In this document: one piece after another, positions 16,815 to 26,113 of the stretch
How the letters are laid out: each line of letters begins with the position of its first letter
Position numbering within the stretch: the first letter of the stretch is position 1
NCBI GenBank assembly: GCA_034432935.1
Contig: DAOUBD010000028.1
Span: 1-64,000, forward strand
DNA: 64,000 nucleotides
Source: DAOUAG01 sp034432935
GTDB lineage: Bacteria > Chloroflexota > Dehalococcoidia > SM23-28-2 > RBG-16-64-32
Reading direction: 5' to 3'
The notes under the pieces: model-generated
The model's database searches: none
Told to the model about the DNA's origin: nothing
What the model saw: only the letters and a program-made list of their open reading frames with translations
Made by a program: the position numbers and the translations under genes

Positions 16815-16955
16815 GCCCCTCCCGCTCGTGCTGAGCCTGCCGAAACATGTGCGGGACGCGATGCCCGCCCTTCGAGAACCTCAGGGCGAGCAAAAAAGAG
16901 CCCCAGCCCTTCGACAACCACAACCTCCGGGCGAGCGGGCAGCCACGGCCGGGCC
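16815..16955. repeat. Degenerate dispersed-repeat cluster A
   Basis: Several decayed copies of the palindromic intergenic repeat family, for example CGCCCTtcgag...tcAGGGCG at about 16876-16900, and further CCCTTCGA...GGGCGAGCGGG pieces. They lie between the AAA+ gene and the VWA gene. Confidence 0.6.
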
Positions 16956-16982
16956 GTGGCCAGCGATTTCACGACACGTTGG

Positions 16983-17864
16983 CTACTCAAAGATGGAGGA
17001 CACGACCTCCTCGATGCTGCGCTGTACATCGTGGTCGTCCGTCAGGGCCCAGACCACCGCCACCTGGCAGGCCCGGCGAGGCGGGATGCCCTCGTGGATC
17101 AGCTTGCCGGCATAGATCAGCAGGCGCGTGCTGACGCCCTCCGCTAGGCCGTGCTCCTTCAGGTGGCGCACCTTCTCGCCCAGCTTGGCCAAGTCCATGG
17201 CCACGTTCTCCGATACCTGGCTCTCGTGGGCTATGATCTTGGCCTCCAGATCCCGCGGCGGGTAACCGAACTCCAGGGCCATGAAACGCTGCCGCGTGCT
17301 GTGCTTGAGGTCCTTCAGCGCGCTCTGGTAGCCCGGGTTGTAGGAGATGACCAGCAGGAAGCCGTCCCTGGCCTCCACAATCTGCCCTAGTTTCTCGATG
17401 GGCAGGATCCTGCGGTGGTCCGTGAGCGGGTGGATCAGGACGGTGGTGTCCTTGCGGGCCTCTACCACCTCATCGAGATAGCAGATGGCCCCGGCCTTCA
17501 CCGCCCGGGTGAGGGGACCGTCGACCCAGCGGGTGCTGTCTCCCTCTAGGAGGTACCGGCCCACCAGGTCCGAGGCCGTCAGGTCTTCGTGACAGGCCAC
17601 GGTGACCAGGGGCCTGCCGTGCTCCACGGCGCCAGAGCCCGTGACATCCCGGATAACGCTGACGGGGCGCCCCAGCTTGTACGCCATGTATTCGATGAAG
17701 CGCGTCTTGCCGCAGCCCGTGGGGCCCTTAAAGAGAACGGGGATCTTTTGGGCGTAGGCTGCCTCGAAGAGCTCCACTTCGTCCCTAACGGGGATGTAGA
17801 AGGGCTCCGAGGTTACGACGTACTCCTCGATGGCGTACTCCCGGTATGTCGGTTCGGTGGTCAT
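16983..17864 (-). CDS. MoxR/CbbQ/NorQ-type AAA+ ATPase
   Basis: 293 aa. Walker A is GPTGCGKT near residue 46, Walker B is ICYLDEV near 130, and sensor/arginine regions appear in VISYNPGYQ and STRQRFMALEF. The C-terminal helical lid ends the protein. CbbQ/NorQ ATPases form hexamers and, with a VWA partner, remodel a metalloenzyme; the VWA partner here is the following gene. No RuBisCO, nitric oxide reductase or methanol dehydrogenase lies in the window, so the client enzyme is unknown. Confidence 0.92.
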   Translation of the reverse strand: MTTEPTYREYAIEEYVVTSEPFYIPVRDEVELFEAAYAQKIPVLFKGPTGCGKTRFIEYMAYKLGRPVSVIRDVTGSGAVEHGRPLVTVACHEDLTASDLVGRYLLEGDSTRWVDGPLTRAVKAGAICYLDEVVEARKDTTVLIHPLTDHRRILPIEKLGQIVEARDGFLLVISYNPGYQSALKDLKHSTRQRFMALEFGYPPRDLEAKIIAHESQVSENVAMDLAKLGEKVRHLKEHGLAEGVSTRLLIYAGKLIHEGIPPRRACQVAVVWALTDDHDVQRSIEEVVSSIFE

Positions 17865-18001
17865 CCGCTCACGCTTCCTTTAGACGGGCGCAGCAGGGCG
17901 GTGGCATACAGCCCGCTGACACCCCGAAAATGGTCACATTTCTAGCATAACATCAAAGGCCGGATACCTGAACTGCAGCTAGGCTACGGTCAGGACGAAG
18001 C

Positions 18002-18613
18002 TCAGGACGTCTGTCCCAGCCGCTCTTGGAGCTTCCGCCACTCCTCGACAGTCCGCCGCCTGGTGTCCTCCAGCTGGCCGCTCGTGTCGATGACGACCCG
18101 CGACCGCCGGATGCGCTCCTCATCGCTCATCTGGGCCCTGACGCGCTCCAGGACGTGCTCCAGCGGCAGGCCGCTGCGCTCAGCCGCCCTGCGCGCGGCG
18201 ACCTCGGGCGGGGCCACGGTGACCCAGACCTCATCGGCCAGGTCATCCCATCCAGCATCGAAGAGGAGCGCGGCCTCCAGGACGGCCACTTCTACGCCGG
18301 CCCGGGCCAGCTCCGCCAGCTTCTCCCGCATCATCCCCTTCATGCGGGGATGGACGATCCTGTTCAAGCGCCTCAACTTGCGGGAGTCGGCGAAGACGGC
18401 GGCGCCCAGCTTCTTGCGGTCGATGGTCCCGTCCTCGGCGAGGACGCTGCGGCCGAAGGAATCGACTATCTCCTGCCAGGCGGGGCGCCCAGGCTGATAC
18501 ACCTCATGCCCCACCAGGTCAGCATTGAGAACGGTCGCCCCCAGCTCCTCTAACACCTTGGCAACCGTGGACTTGCCGCTGCCGATGCCGCCCGTGAGAC
18601 CGATAACGTACAA
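18002..18613 (-). CDS. coaE: Dephospho-CoA kinase
   Basis: 203 aa, the usual family length. It phosphorylates dephospho-CoA in the last step of CoA synthesis. The P-loop GLTGGIGSGKST is at residues 5-16, the DLVGHEVYQPG substrate segment near 33, and VVDTSG-like VVIDTSGQLEDT near the end. It follows the arylsulfotransferase-like gene on the same strand after 140 bp that hold no clear signal. Confidence 0.95.
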   Translation of the reverse strand: MYVIGLTGGIGSGKSTVAKVLEELGATVLNADLVGHEVYQPGRPAWQEIVDSFGRSVLAEDGTIDRKKLGAAVFADSRKLRRLNRIVHPRMKGMMREKLAELARAGVEVAVLEAALLFDAGWDDLADEVWVTVAPPEVAARRAAERSGLPLEHVLERVRAQMSDEERIRRSRVVIDTSGQLEDTRRRTVEEWRKLQERLGQTS

Positions 18614-18753
18614 GAGAGGATTCCTGCCGTAACCTGCGCCACCGCCAGCGCCGCGGCAAACGTGAGGGATTGCCCGGGGCGCCGCGCCCCCATTCTAGCG
18701 ACAGCCCGGGCGGGGGGTCAAACCGCCGAACCCGATGGCTCCGCGGGCGCCCT

Positions 18754-19854
18754 CTAGCCCAGGGCGCCGCCGGACCAGCGGCGCACATCGCCGCGAGAGT
18801 AGCGGAAGGCCCGGAACACCCAGTTGTTGGGACCCAAAAGCGGCGTTTCGGCGAAGTACGGGCTGATGTACTCCCAGACGACCCGCCGGTCCGGCGTCAC
18901 CTCGAAGATCCTGCCAGCGCATCCCTCACAGATGAGGGTGTTACCGTTCGGCAGCCGCTGGGCCCCCGAGATGTATGGGCTGAAGAAGCTCTGCAAGGGC
19001 AGATCCCTGTACTCCCAGACCGTGCGCTTCGTGCCGCGGTCGATCTCCGCCACCCGCGAGTAAGCGAGGGGGGAGTTCTCCCGGTGCACGCCGTTGTCGA
19101 AGACGAGGACGTTGCCGTTGTCCAGCACCTGAGGGTCGTGCTGCTGGGCCAGGGCCGGCGGGCCCAGCTTCCAGACGAAATCGCCACTCGCGCGGTCGAT
19201 GATGGCGACCGTGCTGATGTTGCGGAAGCTGACCATCACGCCGCCCTCCGGGGTCTCCAATACGGTATTGCCGTGGGTCCATTCCTCTCGCCATTCGTGG
19301 GGCCCCAGCCGGTCATTCACCGGGTCGAGGTGCTCGTAGGCGTGCCACTCCCAAAGCACCTCGCCGCCCTTGGTGACCTCCAAGATGCGGTCGGCCCACA
19401 TCCCGCTGTGCTCGGTGCCGGGCAGGCCGCCTTGCACACGCTGAGCGATCTCTTCTGGCACCCGCTCGATGGTCAAGAGCAGGACTGTGCCACGACCGGT
19501 GAGCCGGGCGTCGTGATGATGGTCCGGGTGCTCCAGCTCCCACAGGACGTTTCCTTCCCAGTCCACTTCCATGACGATGCCGCCCTTGAAGAGCGGCCAA
19601 GTGGGGAACCTGGGGCTGGCATCCGGTGTCTTGCCGCAGTAAAAGAGGTGGCCATCCGGCAAGAGGCGGCCGTAATCGCCGGGAGGATAGGGCATGCGCC
19701 ACTGGTGGGCGACGTTGCCCTCCATGTCGATGAAGAGCACCGTGCCGTCGCCCATCATGGGCGCGAAGAGGGTATAGCCATCGAAGGCGGCGCCCCGCTC
19801 CCAGCCAATGAGCCCGGTGCCGCGGCGGCGCAGCGTTACCTGGTCTATGGCCAC
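18754..19854 (-). CDS. Arylsulfotransferase (ASST)-like beta-propeller protein, no signal peptide
   Basis: 366 aa. Repeated blade motifs GNVLWELEHPDHHHDA, GEVLWEWHAYEHLDP, HGNTVLETPEGG, VLDNGNVLVFDNG and LPNGNTLICEG match the ASST/PQQ-like propeller. In characterised ASST a His takes the sulfate from an aryl donor; candidate histidines are in the HPDHHHDA and EEWTHGNT segments. Classical ASST is periplasmic, but here the N-terminus (MAIDQVTLRRRG) shows no export signal. It is 28 bp downstream of etfA, likely in the same transcript. Confidence 0.82.
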   Translation of the reverse strand: MAIDQVTLRRRGTGLIGWERGAAFDGYTLFAPMMGDGTVLFIDMEGNVAHQWRMPYPPGDYGRLLPDGHLFYCGKTPDASPRFPTWPLFKGGIVMEVDWEGNVLWELEHPDHHHDARLTGRGTVLLLTIERVPEEIAQRVQGGLPGTEHSGMWADRILEVTKGGEVLWEWHAYEHLDPVNDRLGPHEWREEWTHGNTVLETPEGGVMVSFRNISTVAIIDRASGDFVWKLGPPALAQQHDPQVLDNGNVLVFDNGVHRENSPLAYSRVAEIDRGTKRTVWEYRDLPLQSFFSPYISGAQRLPNGNTLICEGCAGRIFEVTPDRRVVWEYISPYFAETPLLGPNNWVFRAFRYSRGDVRRWSGGALG

Positions 19855-19882
19855 CGCCGAGACCCCGCGAGGGAGGGCAAGA

Positions 19883-20860
19883 CTAGCCGGCCTTCAACTC
19901 CCGCACCTTCTCCGTGAAGGGTGGGATAATCTCCTTCCAGTCGCCCACAACAGCGAAGCGGGAAGCCTTGAAGATGGGGGCGTCCGGGTCCTTGTTGATG
20001 GCGGCGATGTTCTTGACGGAGGAGACGCCGGCCATGTGCTGGCTGGCGCCGGAGATGCCCACCGCTATGTACAGGTCAGGCGTGATCACCTTGCCGGTGA
20101 GCCCGATCTGCGCCGGCACGGGGTACCAGCCCATATCGCAGACGGCGCGGCTGGCGCCGACGGCGCCGCCCAGGATCCCGGCCAGCTCCTCCAGGTTCTT
20201 GAACCCTTCTGGCCCGCCGATGCCCCGGCCACCACCCACCACGACCTTGGCGTCCTCCAGGCGCACGCCCTCCGCCTTCTCCTTCTTGCGCTCGATGATC
20301 CTGGTGCGCACGGCGCCGGCATCGATGCCCGCCGCCTGCTTCACGATCTCCCCGCTACGGGAGGGATCGGGCTCCAGTGGCTCCACAGTCTTGGCCCGCA
20401 GCGTCGCCATCTGGGGCCTGCCGTTGATGGTGTAGCGGGCCCGGGCGTTTCCGCCGTAGCAGGGGCGCTCGGCCAAGAGCTTCCCCCCATCGATGCTGAC
20501 CGCCACGCAGTCCATCGCTACCGCCGTGCCCAACCGCTGCGCCAAACGCGGCGCCAAGTCGCGCCCCATCATGGTCTGCCCCAAGAGGACTACGTCCGCG
20601 CCGAACTCCCTCGCTATGCGCTCGGCGACCGGCGCAAAGGCGTCGCCCTGGTATTCGGCCAGGACCGGGTCGTCCACGACGATAACCTTGTTGGCGCCGG
20701 CTGCCACGCACCCCTGCGCCAGCGCCTCGATGCCCGAGCCCAGGAGGGCGCAGGTCACGGGTCCGCCCAAGCTCAGGCCCGCGGCGATGAGCTCCGCCGT
20801 GACGGGGCTCAACTTCTTGTCTTCCGTAACCTCTGCGAAGACCAGCACTCCGTTAGCCAT
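19883..20860 (-). CDS. etfA: Electron transfer flavoprotein alpha subunit
   Basis: 325 aa. The C-terminal FAD domain is clear: VVVGGGRGIGGPEGF, GASRAVCDMGWYP, QIGLTGKVITPDLYIAVGISGASQH. The N-terminal domain starts GVLVFAEVTEDKKLSP. With EtfB it carries electrons from acyl-CoA dehydrogenases or other flavoenzymes to the quinone pool. It follows etfB after 79 bp. Confidence 0.96.
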   Translation of the reverse strand: MANGVLVFAEVTEDKKLSPVTAELIAAGLSLGGPVTCALLGSGIEALAQGCVAAGANKVIVVDDPVLAEYQGDAFAPVAERIAREFGADVVLLGQTMMGRDLAPRLAQRLGTAVAMDCVAVSIDGGKLLAERPCYGGNARARYTINGRPQMATLRAKTVEPLEPDPSRSGEIVKQAAGIDAGAVRTRIIERKKEKAEGVRLEDAKVVVGGGRGIGGPEGFKNLEELAGILGGAVGASRAVCDMGWYPVPAQIGLTGKVITPDLYIAVGISGASQHMAGVSSVKNIAAINKDPDAPIFKASRFAVVGDWKEIIPPFTEKVRELKAG

Positions 20861-20939
20861 GTCGTCTACTCCCTTGCCTTCTATAATTCTCTCGGCTCTA
20901 TGTCCGGCGTACCCGTTCTGCGAACGGGAGAGGCCCGGC

Positions 20940-21731
20940 CTAGATCAGCTTCGCCTCCCGCAGGCGCAGCGCTAGCTTGTGCGCCTTCTCTTCAGGCGTA
21001 TCGCCATCGATCCACTCGGTCTCCACCTTGGTTTCCGGAATGAAGAGGGCTTCCAGCTTGACGCGGTTGGCCGGCGCAGCGATGCCCAGGTCGCCCAGGC
21101 CCCAGGTCTTGACCTCTTTCTTGGCGGCCATCATGATCTGGCGCAACTGCGGGTAGCGAGGTTCGCCGAGCTCGTTGCTCACGGTCACCACCGCCGGGGT
21201 GGGAGCCTCCACGGTCTCCGAACCGTCGGAGAGCACCCTCTCGACCACCACCTTGCCACCCTCGTAGCGCACATCCTTGGCGATGGTCAGCACCGGGATG
21301 CCGAGGATCTCAGCGATGGTGGAGCCCACGACGCCCATGTCCCAGTCCACCGCCTGACGGCCGGCGATCACCAGGTCGAAGGGCGCCAGCTTGCGGATGG
21401 CCGCCGCCAGCACCTCGGCCGTGGCCCAGTGGTCGGCCTCGGCCAGGGCAGGGTCGTTGACGTGGACTCCCTCGTCGGCGCCCATGGCTAGGCAGTGCTT
21501 GATGGTGTCCCGGGAGGAGTCGGGGCCCATGCTGACGACAGTGATAGTGGTGTCTGGGACTTTGTCCTTTATGCGCAGCGCAGCCTCGACGCCGATGACG
21601 TCGAACTGGCTGGGCACCGGCTGGATGCCTGGCACCGGCAGGACCTTCTTGGCTGCCTCGTCGACCTTGAACTGGGAGGCCGGCGTCTCAGGGTCTGGTA
21701 CCTGCTTGGCCAGGCAGATGATGTGGGGCAT
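20940..21731 (-). CDS. etfB: Electron transfer flavoprotein beta subunit
   Basis: 263 aa. Starts MPHIICLAKQVPDPE and has the AMP-binding ETF-beta core: DLVIAGRQAVDWDMGVVG, TPAVVTVSNELGEPRYP, plus the recognition loop region ANRVKLEALFIPE. An AGGAGG site precedes the ATG. It is first in an operon with etfA. No bifurcating partner or FixC/FixX gene is adjacent. The acyl-CoA dehydrogenase at 47.7 kb is a possible donor. Confidence 0.96.
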   Translation of the reverse strand: MPHIICLAKQVPDPETPASQFKVDEAAKKVLPVPGIQPVPSQFDVIGVEAALRIKDKVPDTTITVVSMGPDSSRDTIKHCLAMGADEGVHVNDPALAEADHWATAEVLAAAIRKLAPFDLVIAGRQAVDWDMGVVGSTIAEILGIPVLTIAKDVRYEGGKVVVERVLSDGSETVEAPTPAVVTVSNELGEPRYPQLRQIMMAAKKEVKTWGLGDLGIAAPANRVKLEALFIPETKVETEWIDGDTPEEKAHKLALRLREAKLI

Positions 21732-21893
21732 AGCACAGTCCTCCTAGCGGCCCCGGCAGGCACCATCAGGCCTCCGGGGCGTGACGGAAATGTATGTGAA
21801 ATTTGTCACCTGCACAAGTATAGCACCCGAAGGGTTCGGCGCAAGTTGCGCATTATTCCGGAATCGCCCGTCCGATATCCCTCCTGCGCGCGG

Positions 21894-23399
21894 CTACAGC
21901 GTCGACCCGATCCCCGGGCAGGAAGGGACGACCGGATTGGAGAGGCCGGCCGCGTAGCGCAGGATGCGCAGGGCGTCCACGGCATCCACGGCGCCATCAC
22001 AATTGACGTCCCCGTAGGCGAAGCCTAAGCCGGGGCGAACGTCGCCCGGATCGGGGCAAGAGGGCACGGTGAAGGGCAGGCCTGCCACGTGCCGCAGGAC
22101 GAACAGGGCGTCCACCGCATCAACGGCTTTGTCGCAGTTGACGTCGCCTTGCAGGCCTTGGGGCGGCGGCACGAAAGACTGCGCCTCGAAGGCCCCGATA
22201 TCGCACCGGGGCGTGCCATCGCCATCGCCGTCCCGGGGCCGGGGCAGGCCCCGCTGGTCTACGGCGGGACATTGCGCGTCGTCGCCGCTGTCGAGGGCCG
22301 GGCTGCCCGGCAGGAGGGCATGGGTCGGCGTTGGGCCTCCGTTGTCGGCAAGGGGGCCCAGAACGTTCCCGGCGTTAGCGATATCGCCCGGGCCGGATAG
22401 TTGACAGGAGCCATCGCTGTCCAGGTTGTGCCCCAGGGAGACGGCTGGCGTGCCATCACAGTCTTCAGGGGAGTTGTCGGCGATGATAATGTTCACAACG
22501 TTGAGACTGGCGCTGCACGTATCACACACGAAGTTCAAGATTCCGCCGCCGCGTTCGGCGCTATTGCCAACGATGGTCACGTTAGTTAGGGTGACGTCGC
22601 CGTTTACGTTATCAAGGCCTGCGCCCAAGCGGGCGGTATTGCCGCTGATGGTGCTGTTGGTAATCGAGAGGGCGTTGCCCGTCACGGAGATGCCACCGCC
22701 GCTGCGCGATCCGCCGCTCTCTGACGTGACCTTGTTGCCGCTGATGGTGCTCTCTTCTATCGTGACATCCCCGTAGTTCGAGCGGATGCCGCCGCCCTCT
22801 GGGTTGGTGCCAGACGGGTTGTCCACCGTCTGGTTACTGGCTACGACGGCGCGCCGCAGGTGCAACGTTCCAAAGTTGTAGATGCCGCCGCCGGCGTTGG
22901 CTACGTTGCCTATGACGGAGATGTCCTCAAGGGTGAGCGTCCCATTGTTGTAGATGCCGCCGCCCAGTCCCGTGGTAGCGCCGTTGGCGATCGTTACACC
23001 CTGGATGACGACTACACCATCCGCCGTGAGGACGCGGTCGATGCCGGCGGCATCGATGATGGTGGCGCCGGGGCCAGCGCCGGTAATGGTCAGGTCCTCC
23101 CCGATGTTGAGGTCGCCGGTCGCGTCGAAGTATTCATCGGCGCCCGGTATGGTGAGGGTGTAGGTGCCGGCTGGCAGGGTGATGTCATCGGCGCCCGGGA
23201 GCGCGTTGGCCTCCATGATGGCGGCGCGCAGGGTGCACTGGCCGCCGGCGCTGGCGCAGACGCCATCGCCAGGATTGGCATCGATGGCATCGGCCGTGGA
23301 GTTGACGGTAAAGCCAGCGCCAGCGGCAGGCTGTGGTCCCGGGAATGCCAAGGCCGCCGCCAGCAGGAGAACGACGGTGACGATAACATGTACGTACAT
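21894..23399 (-). CDS. Secreted CSLREA / right-handed beta-helix protein with two dockerin-like repeats
   Basis: 501 aa. Signal peptide at residues 1-28. The CSLREA-type motif GDGVCASAGGQCTLRAAIMEANA follows. Parallel beta-helix repeats then run to about residue 330 (GGGIYNNGTLTLEDI, GGIYNFGTLHLRRAV, GGISVTGNALSITNS), ending in a DIGAFEAQ segment typical of choice-of-anchor Q proteins. Two dockerin-like repeats (GDVNCDKAVDAVDALFVLR, GDVNCDGAVDAVDALRILR) close the protein. It is presumably a surface protein. It shares the dockerin pattern with the protein at 7458-9257. Confidence 0.85.
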   Translation of the reverse strand: MYVHVIVTVVLLLAAALAFPGPQPAAGAGFTVNSTADAIDANPGDGVCASAGGQCTLRAAIMEANALPGADDITLPAGTYTLTIPGADEYFDATGDLNIGEDLTITGAGPGATIIDAAGIDRVLTADGVVVIQGVTIANGATTGLGGGIYNNGTLTLEDISVIGNVANAGGGIYNFGTLHLRRAVVASNQTVDNPSGTNPEGGGIRSNYGDVTIEESTISGNKVTSESGGSRSGGGISVTGNALSITNSTISGNTARLGAGLDNVNGDVTLTNVTIVGNSAERGGGILNFVCDTCSASLNVVNIIIADNSPEDCDGTPAVSLGHNLDSDGSCQLSGPGDIANAGNVLGPLADNGGPTPTHALLPGSPALDSGDDAQCPAVDQRGLPRPRDGDGDGTPRCDIGAFEAQSFVPPPQGLQGDVNCDKAVDAVDALFVLRHVAGLPFTVPSCPDPGDVRPGLGFAYGDVNCDGAVDAVDALRILRYAAGLSNPVVPSCPGIGSTL

Positions 23400-23416
23400 T
23401 GCGAGCCTCCTTCACT

Positions 23417-26113
23417 CTACGGCGAGCTCTGCCAAACGCCCCCGCCGAGTGGCCAGCGCAGCGTCGCTATCTCGTTGCTCCGCAGCGGGAGGGATACCTC
23501 GCCGCCTGCCGCCCTTAGCGGCGACGGATCCTCCTCGTTCAGGTTCACCCGCTGTGGCTCCCCCGCCGCCAGCGGGAAACGTATGCTCGCCTGCACCGGG
23601 CGGTCCAGGATGTTGTAGACCCGCAGCACCACCCCCTCCGCATCCTCCGACAACTTCAGGGCCGAGGGTACGACGCCGGCCGGCCCTAGTTCCATCAGAG
23701 TGTCTTCTAGTGGCAGCCGCCCGGCGCCCCTGGTGGTGCGCACGGCTCGTAGCGGCCGGAGAAAGCGGTGGGCCTCGGCGTAGGCCTGCTCCCAGCCGCC
23801 CTGGTGCGGGATGATGCAGTAGTGGAAGCGCCAGCGCCCCTTCATCTGGGCGCCGGGGGTCATGGGCGCCGGGCCGGCGTGACCCTTGCGCTCGTCCAGG
23901 TCGCCACGGGAAAGCCAGCCGACGCAGCGGAGAAGGGTCAAGGCGATGGTGACGCCGCCGTCATCTTCCGCCATCGCCTCGTATTCGGGCAGGCCGCGGT
24001 TCGCCAGCATGAAGCCGCGCTCGCCATCGCTGATGTCGACGAAGGCCTTTTGGGGGTGAAAGCCGACTGGGGCTTCCAGCCAAGACCAATCGGGCTCCGG
24101 CACCGCGAGGGGCCGCTGTACGACGCCGAAGTGCTGCTCGGCCCACGAGCGGTCGCAGGCGATGCCAGTGGGAAAGTGGACCCGCAGGCGGTGGTCTTCC
24201 GCCTGGTTATCCACCTCGGTCTCGATCTCCACTCGGGGCACGCCGGGATAGAGGCTGATGCGACTGGTGATCTCGCAGCCCACCCGCTGGGGAGAGCGGC
24301 CGTGCCGGTCCGGGGTTAGGCGGGCGGGCAGAGCGTAGGTCTGGCGCACCTCCAGCGTCCAGCGGGCGGGGCCATTCTCCAGCACGCGAATGGAGGCGGG
24401 CTGGGCCGGCCGGCCGATGATCTCGTCGCGCCGGGGCCGAGAGTAGGTGTACTCATCGCCGCGGTCGCCGCCGTCGACAAACCGGTTCAGGCCCCCGTAG
24501 GTCAACCCGGAGGCCTTGTCCTCCACCGTAACCGCGCCCGTGGACGGATCGGCGGTCACCCGGAAGTATTCGTTCTCTATCTCCGGCGGTCCGGCCGTCT
24601 GGGGGCGCGGCGCTGCCCCCTGGGCGGCCGCTCCCGCTTCGCCGTACTCCACGCGATACGCCCGGTACCCCAGGCCGGGCAGGTCAGAGGCTACGAAACC
24701 GGCCATAACGCGCTCGCGGGGGTCCAAAGGCGAATGGATGTTGCGCCTGACGATCTGAAGGGGCAGGGCGCGGCCGCCCGGGTCTACCAGGCGGGCGGGC
24801 AGCCGGCCTTGATCCACCGGCAGGCGCACCGTACAAAAGTCGCAACGGGGGCCCGGCTCCGGGTTGAAGACCACTACGCAGCCCTCGCCCGGCGGCGACG
24901 CCAGTTCGGCGATGCGGTGGAGGGCCTCGTTCAGCACCGCCTCGGCGGCCTGCTGGCAGCGCTGGAAACGCAGGCGCACGTCGTCGTACACAGCGTCTAC
25001 TGAGCAGCCAGTCACCGAGTCGTGGGGGCCGTTCTGGAGGAGCATCCGCCAGGCCTGGCGCAGGAGTCCCGCGTCAGATCGCAGCCTCTCCTTCTCCGCC
25101 GCCGGATCGGCGCCTAGGCGCCGCTCGATCAAGGCTCGCCAGGCCGCCGCCGGTTCGGCGTAGCGGGCCAGCAGGTCTTCGCATTCCTGGTACCTCTGTT
25201 TCAACCACATGCGGGTGGAGAGCACCCCAGGCAAGATGTTGGACCGCTTGCTGTTGCGAAACTCTCCGGCCAGGCGCGGCAGGCGGTTGATATCCTCCCC
25301 CAGCTCTCGCCGGATGGCGGCTGCCAGTTGGGGATAGTTGCCATGGATCATCTCGGCGTCCTCTAGCATCGCGTTCGCCGCCCGGATGACGCGGGAGAGC
25401 CCCGTGTGGGCCGGCAGGTGGTCCGTGCCGTTGGGCACCAGGACGTAGCGGGTGGTGGCCAGAGGCTCCAACAGGCGCCGGACGTTGTTCAGGGCTGCCC
25501 GAAGCTGCTCCGGCTCTTCAGGCATTACGGGCAGCATGCCGTATCCGAAGGGGAAGTGCAGCACGAGAACCTCCGAGCCATCCGGGGCGGCCCAGCGGAA
25601 CTCCGAGGTGGTGGCCTCCGGTCCAACCCCCCGCCAGATAAGGGCGGTGTCTATGCCGAAGCCTCGCAAGATGGCCGGCAGGTGGGCGATGTGCCCGAAG
25701 GCGTCCGGAGCGTACCCCACCATCATGGCCCCGCCGTACTCCCGGGCCGAGCGGATGCCGGTCATCAGGTTGCGGATGTGGGCCTCGCCGCCGATGAGGA
25801 ACTCGTCGGGCAGGACGTAGTTGGGCCCGATGAGCAGGCGTCCCTCCCGCACCAGGCGTTCGATCTCCGGCCGGCGGTCGGGCCGCACCTCCAGGTAATC
25901 GTCCAGGGGGACGGTCTGCCCGTCCAGTACGAAGTAGCGGAACTCAGGGTCGCGGGCGAACAGGTCCAAGAGCGCGTCCATCATGCGCACGAGCCGCACC
26001 CGAAACTCCTCGAAGGGCTGGTACCACTCCCGGTCCCAGTGGGTGTGGGAGACGACCACCAGAACGCGGCGCACGCCGGCCTCGGCCGCCTGGGACCTCT
26101 GCGGTCCGCTCAT
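23417..26113 (-). CDS. Glycoside hydrolase family 38 alpha-mannosidase
   Basis: 898 aa. The zinc-binding start VVVSHTHWDREWYQPF and the nucleophile segment YAPDAFGHIAHLPAIL are classic GH38 features. A middle domain with NGPHDSVTGCSVD supplies further zinc ligands, and the C-terminal beta-sandwich domains follow (SRISLYPGVPRVEIETEVDN). There is no signal peptide, so it probably acts in the cytoplasm on imported mannosides. It overlaps the CehA-type gene by 4 bp, so the two are coupled. Confidence 0.94.
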   Translation of the reverse strand: MSGPQRSQAAEAGVRRVLVVVSHTHWDREWYQPFEEFRVRLVRMMDALLDLFARDPEFRYFVLDGQTVPLDDYLEVRPDRRPEIERLVREGRLLIGPNYVLPDEFLIGGEAHIRNLMTGIRSAREYGGAMMVGYAPDAFGHIAHLPAILRGFGIDTALIWRGVGPEATTSEFRWAAPDGSEVLVLHFPFGYGMLPVMPEEPEQLRAALNNVRRLLEPLATTRYVLVPNGTDHLPAHTGLSRVIRAANAMLEDAEMIHGNYPQLAAAIRRELGEDINRLPRLAGEFRNSKRSNILPGVLSTRMWLKQRYQECEDLLARYAEPAAAWRALIERRLGADPAAEKERLRSDAGLLRQAWRMLLQNGPHDSVTGCSVDAVYDDVRLRFQRCQQAAEAVLNEALHRIAELASPPGEGCVVVFNPEPGPRCDFCTVRLPVDQGRLPARLVDPGGRALPLQIVRRNIHSPLDPRERVMAGFVASDLPGLGYRAYRVEYGEAGAAAQGAAPRPQTAGPPEIENEYFRVTADPSTGAVTVEDKASGLTYGGLNRFVDGGDRGDEYTYSRPRRDEIIGRPAQPASIRVLENGPARWTLEVRQTYALPARLTPDRHGRSPQRVGCEITSRISLYPGVPRVEIETEVDNQAEDHRLRVHFPTGIACDRSWAEQHFGVVQRPLAVPEPDWSWLEAPVGFHPQKAFVDISDGERGFMLANRGLPEYEAMAEDDGGVTIALTLLRCVGWLSRGDLDERKGHAGPAPMTPGAQMKGRWRFHYCIIPHQGGWEQAYAEAHRFLRPLRAVRTTRGAGRLPLEDTLMELGPAGVVPSALKLSEDAEGVVLRVYNILDRPVQASIRFPLAAGEPQRVNLNEEDPSPLRAAGGEVSLPLRSNEIATLRWPLGGGVWQSSP

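Noticed and set aside
16675..16923. Minus-strand small frame covering the dispersed repeats
   Set aside because: Its protein is translated repeat DNA and the end of the VWA gene in another frame.
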